Below, piece by piece: positions 1 through 8,677 of a stretch of 64,000 bases of DNA. The position numbers and the translations under genes were made by a program. Under the pieces are notes generated by a model that had not been told where the DNA came from, made no database searches, and worked only from the letters and a program-made list of their open reading frames with translations. Origin of the DNA: an uncultured Myxococcales bacterium (GTDB taxonomy: Bacteria; Myxococcota_A; UBA9042); the NCBI GenBank assembly GCA_903924465.1, contig CAIYBN010000099.1:62001-126000 (forward strand). The letters run 5' to 3'. Each line of letters begins with the position of its first letter. The stretch's first letter is position 1.

Positions 1-32
1 TGCAGCACAACAGGAGCCGCAAGCGCTGTGGA

Positions 33-57
33 AATGAGACCAAATGGTGGTCTCATT
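33..57. repeat. Perfect inverted repeat just beyond the radical SAM gene
   Basis: A 10-bp perfect stem (AATGAGACCA at 33-42, TGGTCTCATT at 48-57) with a 5-base loop lies five bases past the stop codon of the leftward radical SAM gene. That position fits a transcription terminator closing the isc operon, but no strong T-tract follows on the minus strand. The GAGACC core recurs nearby in both orientations (about 58-66 and 108-115). The stem is seen directly; its role is inferred. Confidence 0.4.
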
Positions 58-61
58 GGTC

Positions 62-940
62 TCACTTCGCTTCCAGCTGTCGTTTCGACGCAGTTGCATC
101 CGCGCCAAGTGAGACCAGTTCGGCCATTTCCACGTCGCTCAGCAACCGCTTCAACTCGGGCACGCGCGCCAGACTCGCCGTTCGCGCTGGCCCCAGCGGC
201 AGGTAGTGACTCCTGAGATTCAGTGGAATTTCGGGGTAGTCGCGACGCAATTTCGCCACAACGGGCCGCGTGCAGCATGCCAAATGTCCGGGCAGCGCCA
301 AATGCCGCAACAGAAGGCCGCGCGACCGGGCAAATTCCAACGTTCTCGTGACTTCGCGGTCATTTTTCAGCCCATCGACACCTGCCAGCCGCTGCGCGCA
401 CTGCGGATTGCCGAATTTCACGTCGACCGCCCAGGTTTCCACCACGGGCGCCAGCAGCGCGCGCGCCTCATCACTCAGCCAACCGTTGCAATGCCACACG
501 ACCGGCAGCCACGCGTCGTCCGGAACCTGCGCGAGCACCTCCAGCACCGCGACCAGGCTCACCGTTGGATCGCCGCCGACGAAGCTGATCGTCCGCGCAC
601 CCTGCTTGTTGCGTTGGTAGAGGTGCGGCAGGAACCAGTCGGCGCTGAACCGGAGCGCAGGTGCCGCATGCGGTTGGACCACCTGCGCCCATTCCGAGCA
701 GAACAGGCAGCGCAGACTGCACCCACCGAGATCGATGCGCCAGGTTGGCGAAATCACCGTTTCTTCGCCAACCGAAAGCAGTTCGCGATAGACCATCGCG
801 TCGACACCAAGTCGACAAGCCCCCGCTTTGCTCCTCGTCCGGTCCACGCCGCACGCGCGCGGACACAGCCGACACGACCGCAGGTTGTCGCGGGCTTGGT
901 TCAGGAGTTGCGCAGTAATCCTACTTGATACGTTGGCCAT
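62..940 (-). CDS. PflX-like radical SAM protein (COG1313 type)
   Basis: This 292-residue protein resembles the poorly characterised PflX group of radical SAM proteins, cytoplasmic Fe-S enzymes related to pyruvate formate-lyase activase. The cluster motif is C74-x3-C78-x2-C81 ([10 protein letters not shown]), followed by a GGDPT segment typical of SAM binding. An N-terminal Cys set (C23, C26, C30, C42 in CRLCPRAC...AC) is also characteristic of the group. The substrate is unknown. It is the last gene of the isc operon and its ATG overlaps the end of hscA by 20 bases, so the two are probably co-translated. A maturation or redox role tied to Fe-S supply is inference from this position only. Confidence 0.85.
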   Translation of the reverse strand: MANVSSRITAQLLNQARDNLRSCRLCPRACGVDRTRSKAGACRLGVDAMVYRELLSVGEETVISPTWRIDLGGCSLRCLFCSEWAQVVQPHAAPALRFSADWFLPHLYQRNKQGARTISFVGGDPTVSLVAVLEVLAQVPDDAWLPVVWHCNGWLSDEARALLAPVVETWAVDVKFGNPQCAQRLAGVDGLKNDREVTRTLEFARSRGLLLRHLALPGHLACCTRPVVAKLRRDYPEIPLNLRSHYLPLGPARTASLARVPELKRLLSDVEMAELVSLGADATASKRQLEAK

Positions 941-2852
941 GATGATCAGGTTTCACCGCGGCAGGGTCTGGCGCCTGCGCCAGGACATGCGCCAACTGCG
1001 GATCGTGCACCGCGGTGTTCAGCGCCTCCGCCAAGGACAGCTCCGCCAACCGCCACGTCGCATCGTTCAGGCGACGCTGGGCCTTGCGCACCGGATCCGC
1101 CTGTTGCGTGCGAATGGCCGCATTCAGCCCGGCGATCGCACCCTCAATTTCCTCGCGTTCCTCGGGATCCAGCCGCGTACCTGCCGGTCCAGCAAGCGCG
1201 CGCCGGGTCGCTTCCAGAATCGAATCCGCCTCGCCTTTGGCATCCAGGAACATCCGGTAAGTCAGATCCTCCTCGGCATGGTCGAACGCGTCTTCCAACA
1301 TCCGCACCACTTCGTCGTCGGTCAGGCCGTAACTTGGCTTGACTTCGATGGTTTTCTCTCGTCCTGTCCGCACATCCTTGGCCGTCACGTGCAAGATGCC
1401 GTTGGCGTCGATGAGAAAGGTCACCGCCACGCGCGCGAGACCGGCAGGCAAAGGCTCAATCGGAATGACAAATTTCGCCAAACTGCGACAGTCCTTGACC
1501 AGTTCCCGATCGCCTTGCAGCACGTGGACGACGACGCCGGTCTGGTTGTCCACTGAAGTCGTGAATTCCTCGGTCGCTGACGCCGGAATCGCACTATTGC
1601 GGTTGATGATTTTCACCACCACATCGCCGACCGTCTCCATTCCCAGCGACAGCGGCGTCACGTCGAGCAACAGCATGTCGCGCCGGCCCGTGGTCATGAT
1701 GTCGGCTTGCACGGCGGCACCCAACGCCACCACCTGGTCCGGGTCGATATCGCCGCGCGGCGCTTTGCCGAACAATTCCTGGACCCGGCGTCGGACCAGC
1801 GGAATCCGCGTGGAACCACCCACCAGCAGCACTTCATCGAGTTCTGCCGCCACCAGACCCGCGTCGCGCAGGGCCCGCCGACACGGCTCCAGGGTCTTTT
1901 CCACCAGCGGCGCAATCAGCGTCTCAAAGTCCGCGCGGGCAAAAGACAGTTCGATCCGCTGGCCGGCAACCAGTTCTGCCTGAACCGTCGCTTGCTCTGC
2001 GTCCGACAGCGCGATCTTCAGGTCGATGCAAGCTTTGCGCAGCCGTTGCAGCTTCTCTGCGTCGCCCTGCACCGAAATGCCCACCGCCGCCACTTGCGCC
2101 GCGACCACGCCGACGAGCAGCCGATCGAAATCGTCGCCGCCCAGATGCGTGTCCCCGCCCGTCGCGAGCACTTCGGTCAGGCCTTCGTGCATCCGCAGGA
2201 TCGACACGTCAAAAGTGCCGCCGCCGAGATCGTAGACCACGATGCGCCCTTCCGGCTTCTTGTCGAGACCGTACGCCAGCGCCGCCGCCGTCGGCTCATT
2301 GACGATGCGCAGCACATCCAGTCCCGCGAGCCGCCCCGCGTCCTTGGTCGCCTGGCGTTGCGCGTCATTGAAATAGGCCGGCACCGTCACGACGGCTTTC
2401 TCGACGGCATGGCCCAGGAACACCTCCGCGCGCCGCTTCAGCTCGCGCAGCACGTGGGCACTCAATTCCGGCGGCGTCAGTTTCTGCCCCGCGACTTCGA
2501 TCCGCACCGCCGCCGAGCCCTGCGCCGTGTGGACCTGAAAAGGCAACATGCCCAGCTCGTGGACGATCTCGGCGGCGCTCCGGCCCATCATCCGCTTGAC
2601 CGAGTAGATCGTGCGTTCCGGATGCACGAGCAGCGCGCTGTTCGCCGGATGACCGACCGACTCCACCTGCCCCGCAGCGTCAAACGCAATCACAGACGGC
2701 ACCATCGCGCCATCCGGACCGGAAATCACGTGCGGCTGACCATCGGGGCCCACGTACGCCACCAGACTGTTGGTCGTCCCCAGATCGATGCCGACCGCGA
2801 AAGACTGCTTTTCCCGGCGGTCCTGGCCACCAAACGAGACTTGAATTGCCAT
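921..2852 (-). CDS. hscA: Fe-S assembly chaperone HscA (Hsp70 family)
   Basis: This specialised cytoplasmic Hsp70 promotes cluster release from IscU together with HscB. The 643-residue product shows the ATPase signatures [19 protein letters not shown] and [11 protein letters not shown] in order, then a beta-sandwich substrate domain and a helical lid. The identity as HscA rather than general DnaK rests on its place behind hscB and on the shortened C-terminus without the EEVD-like tail of DnaK. The start is the ATG giving MAIQVSFGG; the open frame runs 91 codons further upstream but that part is Arg/Trp-rich, antisense-like and overlaps hscB. The start lies 7 bases after the hscB stop. Confidence 0.93.
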   Translation of the reverse strand: MAIQVSFGGQDRREKQSFAVGIDLGTTNSLVAYVGPDGQPHVISGPDGAMVPSVIAFDAAGQVESVGHPANSALLVHPERTIYSVKRMMGRSAAEIVHELGMLPFQVHTAQGSAAVRIEVAGQKLTPPELSAHVLRELKRRAEVFLGHAVEKAVVTVPAYFNDAQRQATKDAGRLAGLDVLRIVNEPTAAALAYGLDKKPEGRIVVYDLGGGTFDVSILRMHEGLTEVLATGGDTHLGGDDFDRLLVGVVAAQVAAVGISVQGDAEKLQRLRKACIDLKIALSDAEQATVQAELVAGQRIELSFARADFETLIAPLVEKTLEPCRRALRDAGLVAAELDEVLLVGGSTRIPLVRRRVQELFGKAPRGDIDPDQVVALGAAVQADIMTTGRRDMLLLDVTPLSLGMETVGDVVVKIINRNSAIPASATEEFTTSVDNQTGVVVHVLQGDRELVKDCRSLAKFVIPIEPLPAGLARVAVTFLIDANGILHVTAKDVRTGREKTIEVKPSYGLTDDEVVRMLEDAFDHAEEDLTYRMFLDAKGEADSILEATRRALAGPAGTRLDPEEREEIEGAIAGLNAAIRTQQADPVRKAQRRLNDATWRLAELSLAEALNTAVHDPQLAHVLAQAPDPAAVKPDHHGQRIK

Positions 2853-2859
2853 GAAATAC

Positions 2860-3552
2860 TCAGTTGGCTGGGTAAGCCGCGTCCGGGGTAGCAAGTGCCG
2901 CGTTGGCGCGACCGATGAGGTTGTCGATGTAGCGCGCTCGCCCCAGCACGGTGCGCAACTGCGCGCGTGCCACTGACGACGACGCATCGCCCGCCGCCTC
3001 CGCAGCATCCCACGCCGCCGCAGCGTCTGCCAACTCATCGGAGACCGCTGCACGTTGTGCCTGGAAATCCGCCAACAGCTCCAGCAGCTGCACGCGCGCC
3101 GCTGGGTCGTGACCCGCTTCGTCAATCGCTTCGTTGGCTTCCATCACTTGGGTCAGCAGGTGCGCGGGTGGTCGGAAGCGTTCCTCCGGATTTTCGCCCG
3201 TCAACGTCAGCACATACGCCGCACGCTGCTCCAGCGTCTTCAAGCCGCGCCACGCGTCGTTGACGCGCGAAGAATGCCACTGCGCTTGGGCGACCGCTTC
3301 CGGCCCGCGGGCGTGAAAACGGTCCGGGTGCAAGCCGCGAATCAAGCTGCGGTGGGCGATTTCGATGGCATCGGCATCCAGCAGGATCCGCCGTGGCAGT
3401 CCAAGGATGGCGAAATGGTCCGGCTCTGCTTCGCCCGGCCGCGGCTGGCGGTCCAAATCGATCTGCCCGGTCTCCCTGTTGAACACCCAAGGCCGCAGCG
3501 TGCGGGGGGCATCGGGCGAGTCGGCCGCAGGGTGATCAAATTGCTCGGCCAT
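2860..3552 (-). CDS. hscB: Fe-S assembly co-chaperone HscB (J-domain)
   Basis: HscB brings the IscU-cluster complex to HscA and stimulates its ATPase. The 230-residue product carries the J-domain signature HPD (residues 75-77, in GLHPDRF) and a C-terminal helical region suited to IscU binding. It is longer than E. coli HscB (171 residues), with an extra N-terminal stretch of about 45 residues. I chose the internal ATG (MAEQFDHP) because the further upstream start would overlap iscA, while this one leaves a 22-base gap. Some HscB proteins have an N-terminal Cys metal-binding motif; none is visible here. Confidence 0.9.
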   Translation of the reverse strand: MAEQFDHPAADSPDAPRTLRPWVFNRETGQIDLDRQPRPGEAEPDHFAILGLPRRILLDADAIEIAHRSLIRGLHPDRFHARGPEAVAQAQWHSSRVNDAWRGLKTLEQRAAYVLTLTGENPEERFRPPAHLLTQVMEANEAIDEAGHDPAARVQLLELLADFQAQRAAVSDELADAAAAWDAAEAAGDASSSVARAQLRTVLGRARYIDNLIGRANAALATPDAAYPAN

Positions 3553-3574
3553 GGCAGGTGATTCCGGACGGCGG

Positions 3575-3895
3575 TCAGGCCGCGAACGACGATCCACAGC
3601 CACAACTCGACGTGGCGTTGGGATTCTTGAACACGAAGCCTTTGCCGTTCAGGCCGCCTTCGAAGTCGAGCGTCGTGCCGTCCAGGAAGACCAGGCTCTT
3701 GCGGTCGACGAAGATCTTCGGGCTTTCGCCAAAGACGCGGTCGCCCAAGCGGGCTTCTTTTTCAAAGTCAAGCACATAGCTCAAGCCGGAGCAGCCGCCG
3801 CCGGTGACGCCGACGCGGATGCCCGCCAATTCGACGTTCGCCTCGGCGGCGACGATCTTCAACCGTTCAATGGCGCTTTCTGTGACAACGATCAT
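3575..3895 (-). CDS. iscA: A-type Fe-S carrier IscA (HesB family)
   Basis: IscA accepts a cluster from the IscU scaffold and hands it to apo-proteins. The 106-residue product has the three invariant cysteines of A-type carriers: C35 in GGCSGLSY and C98, C100 in the C-terminal SCGCGSSF. Length matches the family. It sits 25 bases after iscU and 22 bases before hscB, in the usual ISC order. Confidence 0.95.
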   Translation of the reverse strand: MIVVTESAIERLKIVAAEANVELAGIRVGVTGGGCSGLSYVLDFEKEARLGDRVFGESPKIFVDRKSLVFLDGTTLDFEGGLNGKGFVFKNPNATSSCGCGSSFAA

Positions 3896-3920
3896 CGTGG
3901 GGCCTCAACAGGTTACAGGT

Positions 3921-4310
3921 CTAGCCGTGCTTTTCTTGCTTGGCAGCGTAGTCGGCCAGCGCCGCGCGAATCGCATCCTCGGCGAGCACGGAGCAGTGGA
4001 TTTTGATCGGCGGCAGATTCAGCTCCTGGACGATGTCCGTGTTGCGAATCGCCGATGCTTCCGCGAGCGTCTTGCCCTTGACCCATTCCGTGGCCAGCGA
4101 CGACGACGCGATCGCCGAGCCGCAGCCAAAAGTCTTGAAGCGCGCGTCCTCGATGACGCCGTTGGCGCCGACCTTGATCTGCAGCTTCATCACGTCGCCG
4201 CATTCCGGCGCGCCGACGACGCCCGTGCCGACCGTCGGATCGTCCTTGGGCAGCGCGCCCACGTTGCGCGGATTGTTGTAGTGATCCAGAACCTTTTCAG
4301 AGTACGCCAT
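3921..4310 (-). CDS. iscU: Fe-S scaffold protein IscU
   Basis: IscU is the scaffold on which [2Fe-2S] clusters are built from IscS-derived sulfur. The 129-residue product contains the three ligand cysteines C37, C63 and C106, the conserved Asp39, and the chaperone recognition segment LPPIK (residues 99-103), equivalent to the LPPVK bound by HscA in E. coli. It lies 36 bases downstream of iscS. This is one of the least ambiguous calls in the window. Confidence 0.97.
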   Translation of the reverse strand: MAYSEKVLDHYNNPRNVGALPKDDPTVGTGVVGAPECGDVMKLQIKVGANGVIEDARFKTFGCGSAIASSSLATEWVKGKTLAEASAIRNTDIVQELNLPPIKIHCSVLAEDAIRAALADYAAKQEKHG

Positions 4311-4346
4311 GTGCTTCCGCCCTTGTTGCAGCCCGACTCGCTGTGC

Positions 4347-5570
4347 TCAATGCCCCGTCCAATTCACCGTCCGCAAATCGATGCCTTCCTGGACCATTTC
4401 CCACAGCGGCGACATTTCGCGCAGCCGCGTCACGACCTCGACCACGCGCTCCAGCGTGTAGTCGATTTCTTCCTCAGTGTTGAACCGACCGATGCCAAAG
4501 CGGATCGACGTGTGCGCCAGTTCATCGTTCACGCCCAAAGCCTTGAGCACGTAGCTCGGCTCCAGCGAAGCCGACGTGCACGCACTCCCCGACGACACCG
4601 CGATGTCGCTGATGCCCATGAGCAGCGATTCGCCTTCCACGTAGGCAAACGACACGTTCAGGCTTCCCGGCGCGCGCTGCGTCGCGTGGCCGTTCAGGTA
4701 GATGTGCTGCAAGCGCGCCTGCAGACCGGTCCACAGCCGCTCGCGCAGCGCGAGCAGCCGCGCGGTTTCCTCCGCCTGCTTCGCGGTGATGAGCTCCGCC
4801 GCTTCGCCAAACGCAACAATCAGCGGCACCGCGAGCGTACCGGAACGCAGTCCACGCTCGTGACCGCCGCCGTGCATCATCGCTTCCAGCCGCACCCGCG
4901 GATTCTTGCGCCGCACGTACAACGCGCCGATGCCTTTGGGGCCGTACATCTTGTGCGCCGTGAACGCCAGCAGGTCGATACCCATCTCTTCGACATTCAA
5001 CGGAATTTTACCCACCGCCTGCGCTGCGTCGCAGAAGAACAGAATTCCGCGCTTCTTGCACAGCTTGCCGATCTCGGCCAGCGGCTGAACCACGCCAATC
5101 TCGTTGTTGACGGCCATGATGGACACCAGAATCGTCTGGTCCGTCATCGCCGCTTCCAGCTGCGCCAGATCGACAAGGCCATCCTGCTGCACCGGCAGGA
5201 ACGTCACGCGGAAGCCCTCGCGCTCGAGCGCGTGGTGGGAATCCAGCACGGCTTTGTGCTCGGTGCAGACGGTAATCAGGTGGTCGCCCTTCTCGCGGTG
5301 CATGTGCGCCACACCCTTGATGGCGAGGTTATCCGACTCCGTTGCGCCCGACGTGATGACGATTTCCTTGTCCGACGACGCGCCGATGGCCTTGGCCAAC
5401 TGCACCCGCGCCTTGTCGACCGCCTCTTCCGCCGCGCGGCCGAAGGCGTGCGTCTTTGACGCCGCATTGCCGTAGATCTCCGAAAAATACGGCAGCATCT
5501 TGTCCAGCACGCGCGGGTCAACCCGAGTCGTCGCGTGATTGTCCATGTAAATCGGCAGCTTGACAGTCAT
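4347..5570 (-). CDS. iscS: Cysteine desulfurase IscS
   Basis: This PLP enzyme converts L-cysteine to alanine and passes the sulfur to IscU and other acceptors. At 407 residues it matches E. coli IscS (404). The PLP lysine is K207 in TAHKMYG, and the catalytic persulfide cysteine is C331 in [10 protein letters not shown] on the flexible loop. The YMDNHATT N-terminus is typical. It follows iscR by 9 bases. The C-terminal tail differs from the E. coli LEEIDLTQAKIEWKEH-type ending that docks IscU, but it keeps an EGIDL core. Confidence 0.97.
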   Translation of the reverse strand: MTVKLPIYMDNHATTRVDPRVLDKMLPYFSEIYGNAASKTHAFGRAAEEAVDKARVQLAKAIGASSDKEIVITSGATESDNLAIKGVAHMHREKGDHLITVCTEHKAVLDSHHALEREGFRVTFLPVQQDGLVDLAQLEAAMTDQTILVSIMAVNNEIGVVQPLAEIGKLCKKRGILFFCDAAQAVGKIPLNVEEMGIDLLAFTAHKMYGPKGIGALYVRRKNPRVRLEAMMHGGGHERGLRSGTLAVPLIVAFGEAAELITAKQAEETARLLALRERLWTGLQARLQHIYLNGHATQRAPGSLNVSFAYVEGESLLMGISDIAVSSGSACTSASLEPSYVLKALGVNDELAHTSIRFGIGRFNTEEEIDYTLERVVEVVTRLREMSPLWEMVQEGIDLRTVNWTGH

Positions 5571-5579
5571 CTTCAGTTC

Positions 5580-5981
5580 CTACAGTTGCGCCAGCGTCAT
5601 CGTTTCCAGCACATTCATCACCGCCGCGTTCAGCGTGTCCAATGGGCTCTTGATCTCGCAGCCTTCCAGCCGACTGCACTCGCCCATCAGGTCGCCCTGC
5701 TGGCACGGCGCGATATGCTGCTCGCCATCCAGAATCCGCACGACTTCCGCCACGGTAATGTCCGCTGGATCCCGCGCCAGCCGGTAGCCGCCCATCTTGC
5801 CCATCGACGCCTCGACCATGCCCGCCGTCACCAGCTTGGCCATGACTTTGGGCGTCAGATCCTGGGGCAGATGAAAGCGTTCAGCGAGCTCGCGCGCCGA
5901 CAGCGAATCACCCTCAGGCAACCCGCCCAGCGCCTTCAGAGCGACGAGACCGTAGTCTGCTTTGCGGGAGAGACGAATCAT
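5580..5981 (-). CDS. iscR: Fe-S sensing transcription regulator IscR (Rrf2 family)
   Basis: This winged-helix regulator represses the isc operon when loaded with a [2Fe-2S] cluster. The 133-residue product begins MIRLSRKADYGL, the Rrf2 DNA-binding helix. Its cluster cysteines are C93, C102 and C108, a C-x8-C-x5-C spacing wider at the first gap than the C-x5-C-x5-C of E. coli IscR but within the Rrf2 range. It is the first gene of the isc operon, so autoregulation through the promoter at 6029-6057 is expected, though no IscR box was proven. Confidence 0.93.
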   Translation of the reverse strand: MIRLSRKADYGLVALKALGGLPEGDSLSARELAERFHLPQDLTPKVMAKLVTAGMVEASMGKMGGYRLARDPADITVAEVVRILDGEQHIAPCQQGDLMGECSRLEGCEIKSPLDTLNAAVMNVLETMTLAQL

Positions 5982-6028
5982 GATTGGGCGCTTCCTGGGC
6001 CGACTTCAAGTCCGACCATCCAAGTCGC

Positions 6029-6057
6029 AGATTAGGACCCAGGTCGCCGGGTGTCAA
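6029..6057 (-). promoter_or_regulatory. Sigma-70 promoter of the isc operon
   Basis: On the minus strand a perfect -35 TTGACA (complement of 6052-6057) is separated by 17 bases from TAATCT (complement of 6029-6034). Transcription would start near 6022, about 40 bases before the iscR ATG. Further upstream the minus strand repeats TGACA (complements of 6066-6070, 6085-6089 and 6096-6100), which may bind a regulator. Confidence 0.65.
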
Positions 6058-6128
6058 CGCAAAAGTGTCACCAGGGCCATCCCGTGTCACGGTTTTGTCA
6101 GCCGCCGCGCGGTGTTGAGGGCCACGCA

Positions 6129-6158
6129 TTGACACGCCAAGCCTGTCATCCCTATACC
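6129..6158 (+). promoter_or_regulatory. Sigma-70 promoter of mrp
   Basis: TTGACA at 6129-6134, an 18-base spacer, and TATACC at 6153-6158. Transcription would begin about 45 bases before the chosen mrp ATG at 6210. It diverges from the isc promoter within a 228-base intergenic region. Confidence 0.55.
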
Positions 6159-6209
6159 GCCGCGCGGCCGCTTCGCCAGCCCTCCCTATGCGATACCCCG
6201 GAGATCCCC

Positions 6210-7301
6210 ATGCCCTTGACCCACGATGATGTGATGGAAGCGCTCTTGACCGTGACGGAGCCCGATTTGGCGCTGGATCTGGTCTCGGCCAAGCTGGTGC
6301 GCGATATCGATGTCACGGATCACGCGCTCGCGATCACGATTGCGCTCACGTCGCCCGCGACCCCGCATCAGGAGCGCCTGCGCGCGTTGGTGGAAGGTGC
6401 CATGCGGCCGTTGCTGGGCGAGCGCAAGCTGTACCTCACGTTCCGCGCCGATCCGCCGCAAGGCCGCTCCAAGTTGCCCAACGTCCGCCATGTGCTCGGC
6501 GTGGGCGCGGGCAAAGGCGGCGTGGGCAAGTCGACGGTCGCGGTGAATCTGGCGCTCTCGCTGGCCAAGACGGGCGCCAAGGTGGGACTGCTCGACGCCG
6601 ATGTCTACGGCCCGAGCGTGCCGATCATGCTCGGCCTGCGCGGTCACAAGCCGGTGGTCAACGCCGAACGCAAGCTCGTGGCGTTTGAGGCGCACGGGAT
6701 CCGCTGCATTTCCATGGGCTTTTTGGTCGGCGAAGATACGGCCGTCGCGTGGCGCGGTCCGATGGTCGGCCGCGCGGTGCAGCAATTTGTGGAAGACGTG
6801 GATTGGGGTCCGCTGGACTACCTGATCGTCGATTTGCCACCGGGCACCGGCGACGTGATCCTGAGCCTGTGCCAAGCGTTGCCGCTCACCGGGGCCGTCG
6901 TCGTCTCGACGCCGCAGGACGTGGCTTTTGCCGACGTGCTCCGCGCCGTCAAGATGTTCGGCATGCTGAAAGTCGAGGTGATCGGCCTCGTGGAAAACAT
7001 GAGCTACTTCCGTTGCCCGGATAACGGCAAGGATTACGCAATCTTTGGGCCGAGTCACAGCGAAGCGCGGTGCGCAGAGCACAGCCTGGAATTCCTCGGC
7101 CAACTGCCGATCGACCTGGCGCTCTCGGCCAACGCCGATGCCGGCAAGCCGATTGTCGCCGCCGAGCCGGATGGCCTGCTGGCGGCGAAATACCGGCAGA
7201 TCGCCGGACGCGTGGCGTCGAAGCTGGCCATTTTGGCCTTTGCCGGCGAGAAGACCGAGGCGGCCGGGGAAGGCTTCTTTGGCGCCCGCCCGTCCGCGTG
7301 A
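6210..7301 (+). CDS. mrp: Mrp/ApbC-type Fe-S carrier P-loop ATPase
   Basis: Mrp proteins bind and transfer Fe-S clusters in the cytoplasm with ATP hydrolysis. The 363-residue product has an N-terminal MIP18/DUF59-like domain (about residues 5-80) and a deviant Walker A GKGGVGKST at 101-109, then DADVYGPS and the DLPPGTGD motif. The usual CxxC that ligates the bridging cluster is only half present: the site reads NMSYFRCPDNGKDY, with the second Cys replaced by Asn. A later Cys (EARCAEH) could substitute, or carrier function may be altered. I chose MPLTHDDV as start because it begins the DUF59 domain; upstream codons look non-coding. Confidence 0.9.
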   Translation: MPLTHDDVMEALLTVTEPDLALDLVSAKLVRDIDVTDHALAITIALTSPATPHQERLRALVEGAMRPLLGERKLYLTFRADPPQGRSKLPNVRHVLGVGAGKGGVGKSTVAVNLALSLAKTGAKVGLLDADVYGPSVPIMLGLRGHKPVVNAERKLVAFEAHGIRCISMGFLVGEDTAVAWRGPMVGRAVQQFVEDVDWGPLDYLIVDLPPGTGDVILSLCQALPLTGAVVVSTPQDVAFADVLRAVKMFGMLKVEVIGLVENMSYFRCPDNGKDYAIFGPSHSEARCAEHSLEFLGQLPIDLALSANADAGKPIVAAEPDGLLAAKYRQIAGRVASKLAILAFAGEKTEAAGEGFFGARPSA

Positions 7302-7396
7302 CCGCCATGACATCGGCATGACAAACAGCCCGAGCTTGCGCTGCCGTCGTGTCGCTATTTTGGCCGGTCGATGAAGATCACAGCAGAATTTTCGCC

Positions 7397-7426
7397 TTGA
7401 CCAACCGTGCGTTTCGGCGTTATTTG
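7397..7426 (+). promoter_or_regulatory. Possible promoter upstream of the DUF465-like gene
   Basis: TTGACC (7397-7402), an 18-base spacer, and TATTTG (7421-7426) lie in the 231-base gap after mrp. The -10 match is weak, so this is a candidate only. Confidence 0.3.
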
Positions 7427-7532
7427 GTACGACGGTTGCGTCGTGAACTACCTGCGCGGAAGTGCGTCACGGCGACTGACAACCGGAATTGCGTGAACCA
7501 GACACATGAACCATGGGATGGAGGATACGCCG

Positions 7533-7772
7533 ATGCACCAGTTGCAGGTTTCCGAAGACGCCCTGAAAGTGAAATTGCGCAAAGATGACCCGCATTATGC
7601 GGAGTTGGAGTTGGCCCACCGTCGACTGGATGACCAGTTGATGCGCTACGAGCTCCACGTGTACTTGAGTCCGGAAGACGAGCAGGTCCGGCGCGAGCTG
7701 CAGAAGAAGAAGTTGGCGCTCAAGGACCAGATGGCGGTGCTGCTGCGCAAGCAGGCGGCGCTCGCAAACTGA
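7533..7772 (+). CDS. Small DUF465/YdcH-like coiled-coil protein
   Basis: The 79-residue charged helical protein resembles the DUF465 (YdcH) family, whose function is unknown. It consists almost wholly of Lys/Glu/Leu-rich helix with a central DPHYAELELAHRRLDDQL segment and a C-terminal LKDQMAVLLRKQ. I chose the third in-frame ATG (7533) because GGAGGAT at 7520-7526 sits at ideal distance from it; two earlier ATGs at 7506 and 7518 lack a site. It is convergent with mazG, 27 bases away. Confidence 0.75.
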   Translation: MHQLQVSEDALKVKLRKDDPHYAELELAHRRLDDQLMRYELHVYLSPEDEQVRRELQKKKLALKDQMAVLLRKQAALAN

Positions 7773-7776
7773 TCGC

Positions 7777-7792
7777 CGATTCGCTTGAATCG
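7777..7792. repeat. Small hairpin between convergent genes
   Basis: CGATTC and GAATCG form a 6-bp stem with a GCTT loop between the DUF465-like gene and mazG. There is no T-tract, so it is at best a weak bidirectional terminator. Confidence 0.3.
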
Positions 7793-7799
7793 ACTCTGA

Positions 7800-8663
7800 T
7801 TACGCCCGCTCGAGGGCTTTCGCTTCTTGCCAGAGCAGTTCCAGTTCATCCAGGCTGGCGCGGTAGGTCTTGCCGTGCTTGGCCTCGACGCCCTGCTCAA
7901 CGGAGGCGAATCGCCGGGTGAACTTGTCGAGCGTCCCGCGCGCCGCTTGTTCGGCATCCACGCCCGCGTGACGCGCGAGGCTGGTCAGGGCAAACAGCAC
8001 ATCGCCCAATTCTTCGGCGATATGAACTTTGTCCTCCTCGCGGAGCGCTTCGCGCAACTCCAGCAGTTCCTCATCGACCTTGGCCAGCACGCTGGTCACG
8101 TTCGGCCAGTCAAAGCCGATGCGTGCCGCCTTCTCGCCGATCCGCTGGCCGCGCAAGAGCGCCGGCAGGTTCCGCGGCACGCCGTCCAGGGCGCCTTTGC
8201 CTTCCTTGCGCTTGCGCTGTTCCCAGGCGTCCAGCACCTGCGCCGGCGTGTCGTGATGCTCGCTCTCCGCGTTCACAAAGACATGCGGGTGGCGGCGCAC
8301 CATCTTGTCGGCAATGCCGCGCGCGACGTCATCCGCCGTGAACCAGCCCATTTCCTCGGCAATGCGCGATTGGAACGCGATTTGCAGCAGCACATCGCCC
8401 AGTTCTTCGCGAAAATGCGCCACGGCCGCTGGATCCGCCACGAGCGGCGCGTCGGCCGGCAACGCGTGCGCCGCGCCACCCAGCGCGTCGATCGCGTCCA
8501 GCAGTTCGTAGCTTTCTTCAATCAGGAAGGCCCGCAGCGTCGCCAGCGTCTGCTCGCGGTCCCACGGACAGCCGCCAACGGTGGCACGGAGCGACGCCAT
8601 GACTGCGGTCAAGCGCGCAAAGCCATCCTGCGGCAGATGGGCGGGATCGAATCGAGTTGGCAT
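7800..8663 (-). CDS. mazG: Nucleoside triphosphate pyrophosphohydrolase MazG
   Basis: MazG hydrolyses (d)NTPs to monophosphates and pyrophosphate, cleaning the nucleotide pool. The 287-residue product has two MazG repeats, each with an EExxE helix and an EELGDV segment: EESYELLDAI with ELGDVLLQIAF in the first, EELLELREA with EELGDVLFAL in the second. Between them lies the WEQRKRKEGKGALDGVP linker typical of the family. Start is the ATG of MPTRFDPAHL; the 94 further open codons upstream run antisense-like into the neighbouring lipoprotein. It follows that lipoprotein gene by 14 bases, so co-transcription is likely. Confidence 0.93.
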   Translation of the reverse strand: MPTRFDPAHLPQDGFARLTAVMASLRATVGGCPWDREQTLATLRAFLIEESYELLDAIDALGGAAHALPADAPLVADPAAVAHFREELGDVLLQIAFQSRIAEEMGWFTADDVARGIADKMVRRHPHVFVNAESEHHDTPAQVLDAWEQRKRKEGKGALDGVPRNLPALLRGQRIGEKAARIGFDWPNVTSVLAKVDEELLELREALREEDKVHIAEELGDVLFALTSLARHAGVDAEQAARGTLDKFTRRFASVEQGVEAKHGKTYRASLDELELLWQEAKALERA

Positions 8664-8677
8664 GTGCTCTGTGCGCG

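Noticed and set aside
2853-3125. 91-codon N-terminal extension of hscA
   Set aside because: Arg/Trp-rich composition and overlap with hscB; the HscA family begins at the internal Met with a 7-base gap from hscB.
3804-5459. 551-codon plus-strand frame opposite iscU and iscS
   Set aside because: The isc genes on the minus strand have all family motifs; this frame has none.
7306-7325. Repeated ATGACA near the mrp end as another regulatory dyad
   Set aside because: The two TGACA copies are direct, not inverted, and do not match the N4 dyad.
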